Below are positions 5,663-6,117 of a DNA stretch of 6,117 bases, one piece after another. Position numbers and translations under genes: made by a program. Origin of the DNA: Thermoplasmata archaeon (GTDB lineage Archaea > Thermoplasmatota > Thermoplasmata > Thermoplasmatales > Thermoplasmataceae); NCBI GenBank assembly GCA_021810575.1, contig JAJZIN010000034.1, forward strand, positions 1-6,117, written 5' to 3'. The notes under the pieces were generated by a model that was not told where the DNA came from, ran no database searches, and saw only the letters and a list, made by a program, of their open reading frames with translations. Positions within the stretch are counted from its first letter, which is position 1, and every line of letters starts with the position of its first letter.

Positions 5663-5758
5663 TTAATCGAAGGCGCATCCACACTGTATTGCTTCTATTT
5701 CGCTTTGGTGTCTTGTTCCGCACTGGTGGCATTCATAGGGTCCATTTCCGGTTTCCAT
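5663..5758 (-). CDS. Zinc-ribbon micro-protein, 31 residues, function unknown
   Basis: I do not recognise a named family. The minus-strand reading starts METGNGPYECHQCGTRHQ and ends IQCGCAFD. It contains C10-x-x-C13-G and C25-x-C27, four cysteines suited to one zinc ion, with two histidines (H11, H17) nearby. The coding stretch is clearly richer in G+C than the flanks on both sides and uses the codons favoured by the neighbours (GGA, ATA, AGA, ACA), which supports a real gene despite its size. In-frame ATGs upstream at 5767 and 5791 would give 34 or 42 residues. The added codons are AT-rich like the spacer, so I prefer 5758, though 5767 is possible. No Shine-Dalgarno site is visible, so the mRNA may be leaderless. 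The cysteine pattern resembles the RpoP encoded in this window, and also the tiny zinc-finger proteins common in archaea. It may bind nucleic acid or a protein partner; this is inference. Confidence 0.7.
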   Translation of the reverse strand: METGNGPYECHQCGTRHQSEIEAIQCGCAFD

Positions 5759-5780
5759 ACTTATCATAAAATTAAGTAAA

Positions 5781-5796
5781 GTTTTAAGCATTTAAA
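5781..5796 (-). promoter_or_regulatory. Candidate TATA box region for the zinc micro-protein
   Basis: On the minus strand this reads TTTAAATG then CTTAAAAC. The CTTAAAA element is centred about 27 nt before the ATG at 5758, and TTTAAA about 26 nt before the alternative ATG at 5767. Either spacing suits an archaeal TATA box driving a leaderless transcript. The spacer is AT-rich throughout, so chance matches are likely. Confidence 0.35.
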
Positions 5797-6039
5797 CTTT
5801 GGCACTCCATAATTCGTCATCTGACTGACATGTTTTGCAATTGCGTATGTATTAAATCAGATTATAGTCCTTGGTATTAATGTGCAATCCAATTGAAAAT
5901 ATTTCATATCTGTATAGTTCTAATGAAAATTAATTTATGATTTAACTGATTTAAAAAAATCCCAAATTTATGTATAATAAGTGAACAATTTTCAGGAAAA
6001 TACTAGTTTTTAAATTAATAATTAAGGAAAGATATGTTT
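5797..6039. other. AT-rich spacer between two minus-strand genes
   Basis: This stretch between the micro-protein promoter and the end of the right-edge gene is very AT-rich and has frequent stops in all frames. It contains A/T runs such as TTAAAAAAAT near 5951-5960 and TTTTTAAATTAATAATTAA near 6007-6025. The latter could mark the 3' end of the minus-strand transcript that enters from the right. I found no gene, structural RNA or convincing repeat here. Confidence 0.5.
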
Positions 6040-6117
6040 TCACTTTCCTGTGTCGCTTGGGGCATCCATGTTATTCCTCTGTTGTTGTATCTTTGCAAAC
6101 TCGCTTATTCCAAAGTT
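6040..6117 (-). CDS. C-terminal end of an unidentified protein (partial)
   Basis: On the minus strand a frame open from the right edge gives 25 residues and a TGA stop at 6040-6042. It begins NFGISEFAKIQQQRN and ends MDAPSDTGK. The composition is clearly less AT-rich than the spacer beside it, and a hydrophilic, disordered-looking tail is usual for a protein C-terminus. The T-rich sequence that follows on the minus strand suits a transcript end. The fragment is too short to assign a family, and I do not recognise it. It has the same orientation as the zinc micro-protein gene, 281 nt away, and converges on the ksgA run. The ATG within it, coding M17, is only an internal methionine if the frame is real. 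Confidence 0.55.
   Translation of the reverse strand, partial: NFGISEFAKIQQQRNNMDAPSDTGK

Noticed and set aside
5797..6039. Possible small RNA or repeat array in the AT-rich spacer
   Set aside because: I found only simple A/T runs and short AATTAAT-type matches, with no spaced repeats, no tRNA-like arms and no C/D or H/ACA box arrangement.

Overview
The window looks like a chromosome segment from an archaeon, most likely a member of the Thermoplasmata (Thermoplasmatales relatives). The left 5.3 kb encodes only archaeal/eukaryotic-type information-processing proteins: the RNA exosome, ribosomal proteins L37Ae and L21e, RNA polymerase subunits P and F, Pus10, and KsgA/Dim1. Base composition is moderately AT-rich, arginine is mostly AGA/AGG and isoleucine often ATA. 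Several starts carry the archaeal Shine-Dalgarno core GGTGA(T). The lineage is an inference from protein style and gene order, not from a search.

Layout. Positions 1-5266 form one tightly packed plus-strand run of ten genes with no gap longer than 9 nt. In order they are rrp4 (3' part only), rrp41, rrp42, rpl37ae, rpoP (44 aa, easily missed), pus10, rpl21e, rpoF, a DUF655 protein and ksgA. This joins two known archaeal neighbourhoods: the exosome superoperon (rrp4-rrp41-rrp42-L37Ae-rpoP) and the L21e-rpoF-DUF655-ksgA cluster, with pus10 at the junction. The products make or mature stable RNA (Pus10, KsgA), build the ribosome (L37Ae, L21e), transcribe (RpoP, RpoF) or degrade and trim RNA (Rrp4/41/42). 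Co-expression would therefore tie RNA synthesis, maturation and decay to ribosome production.

Positions 5267-6117 differ. This region is AT-rich, mostly non-coding and probably transcribed on the minus strand in its right half. It holds a very short minus-strand gene (5663-5758) for a 31-residue CxxC...CxC zinc-ribbon micro-protein, whose coding stretch stands out as a GC-rich island. It also holds the last 25 codons of another minus-strand gene running off the right edge (6040-6117). Between ksgA and the micro-protein lie two hairpins that share bases and so cannot form together, plus a 64-codon open minus-strand frame with no ATG or GTG start that could be a gene relic or chance.

The operon itself is ordinary, conserved biology. 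The least described object is the zinc micro-protein. Its metal-site pattern (Y-x-C-x-x-C-G ... I-x-C-x-C) parallels that of the RpoP encoded 3.5 kb away. I see no mobile element, CRISPR array, tRNA or rRNA.
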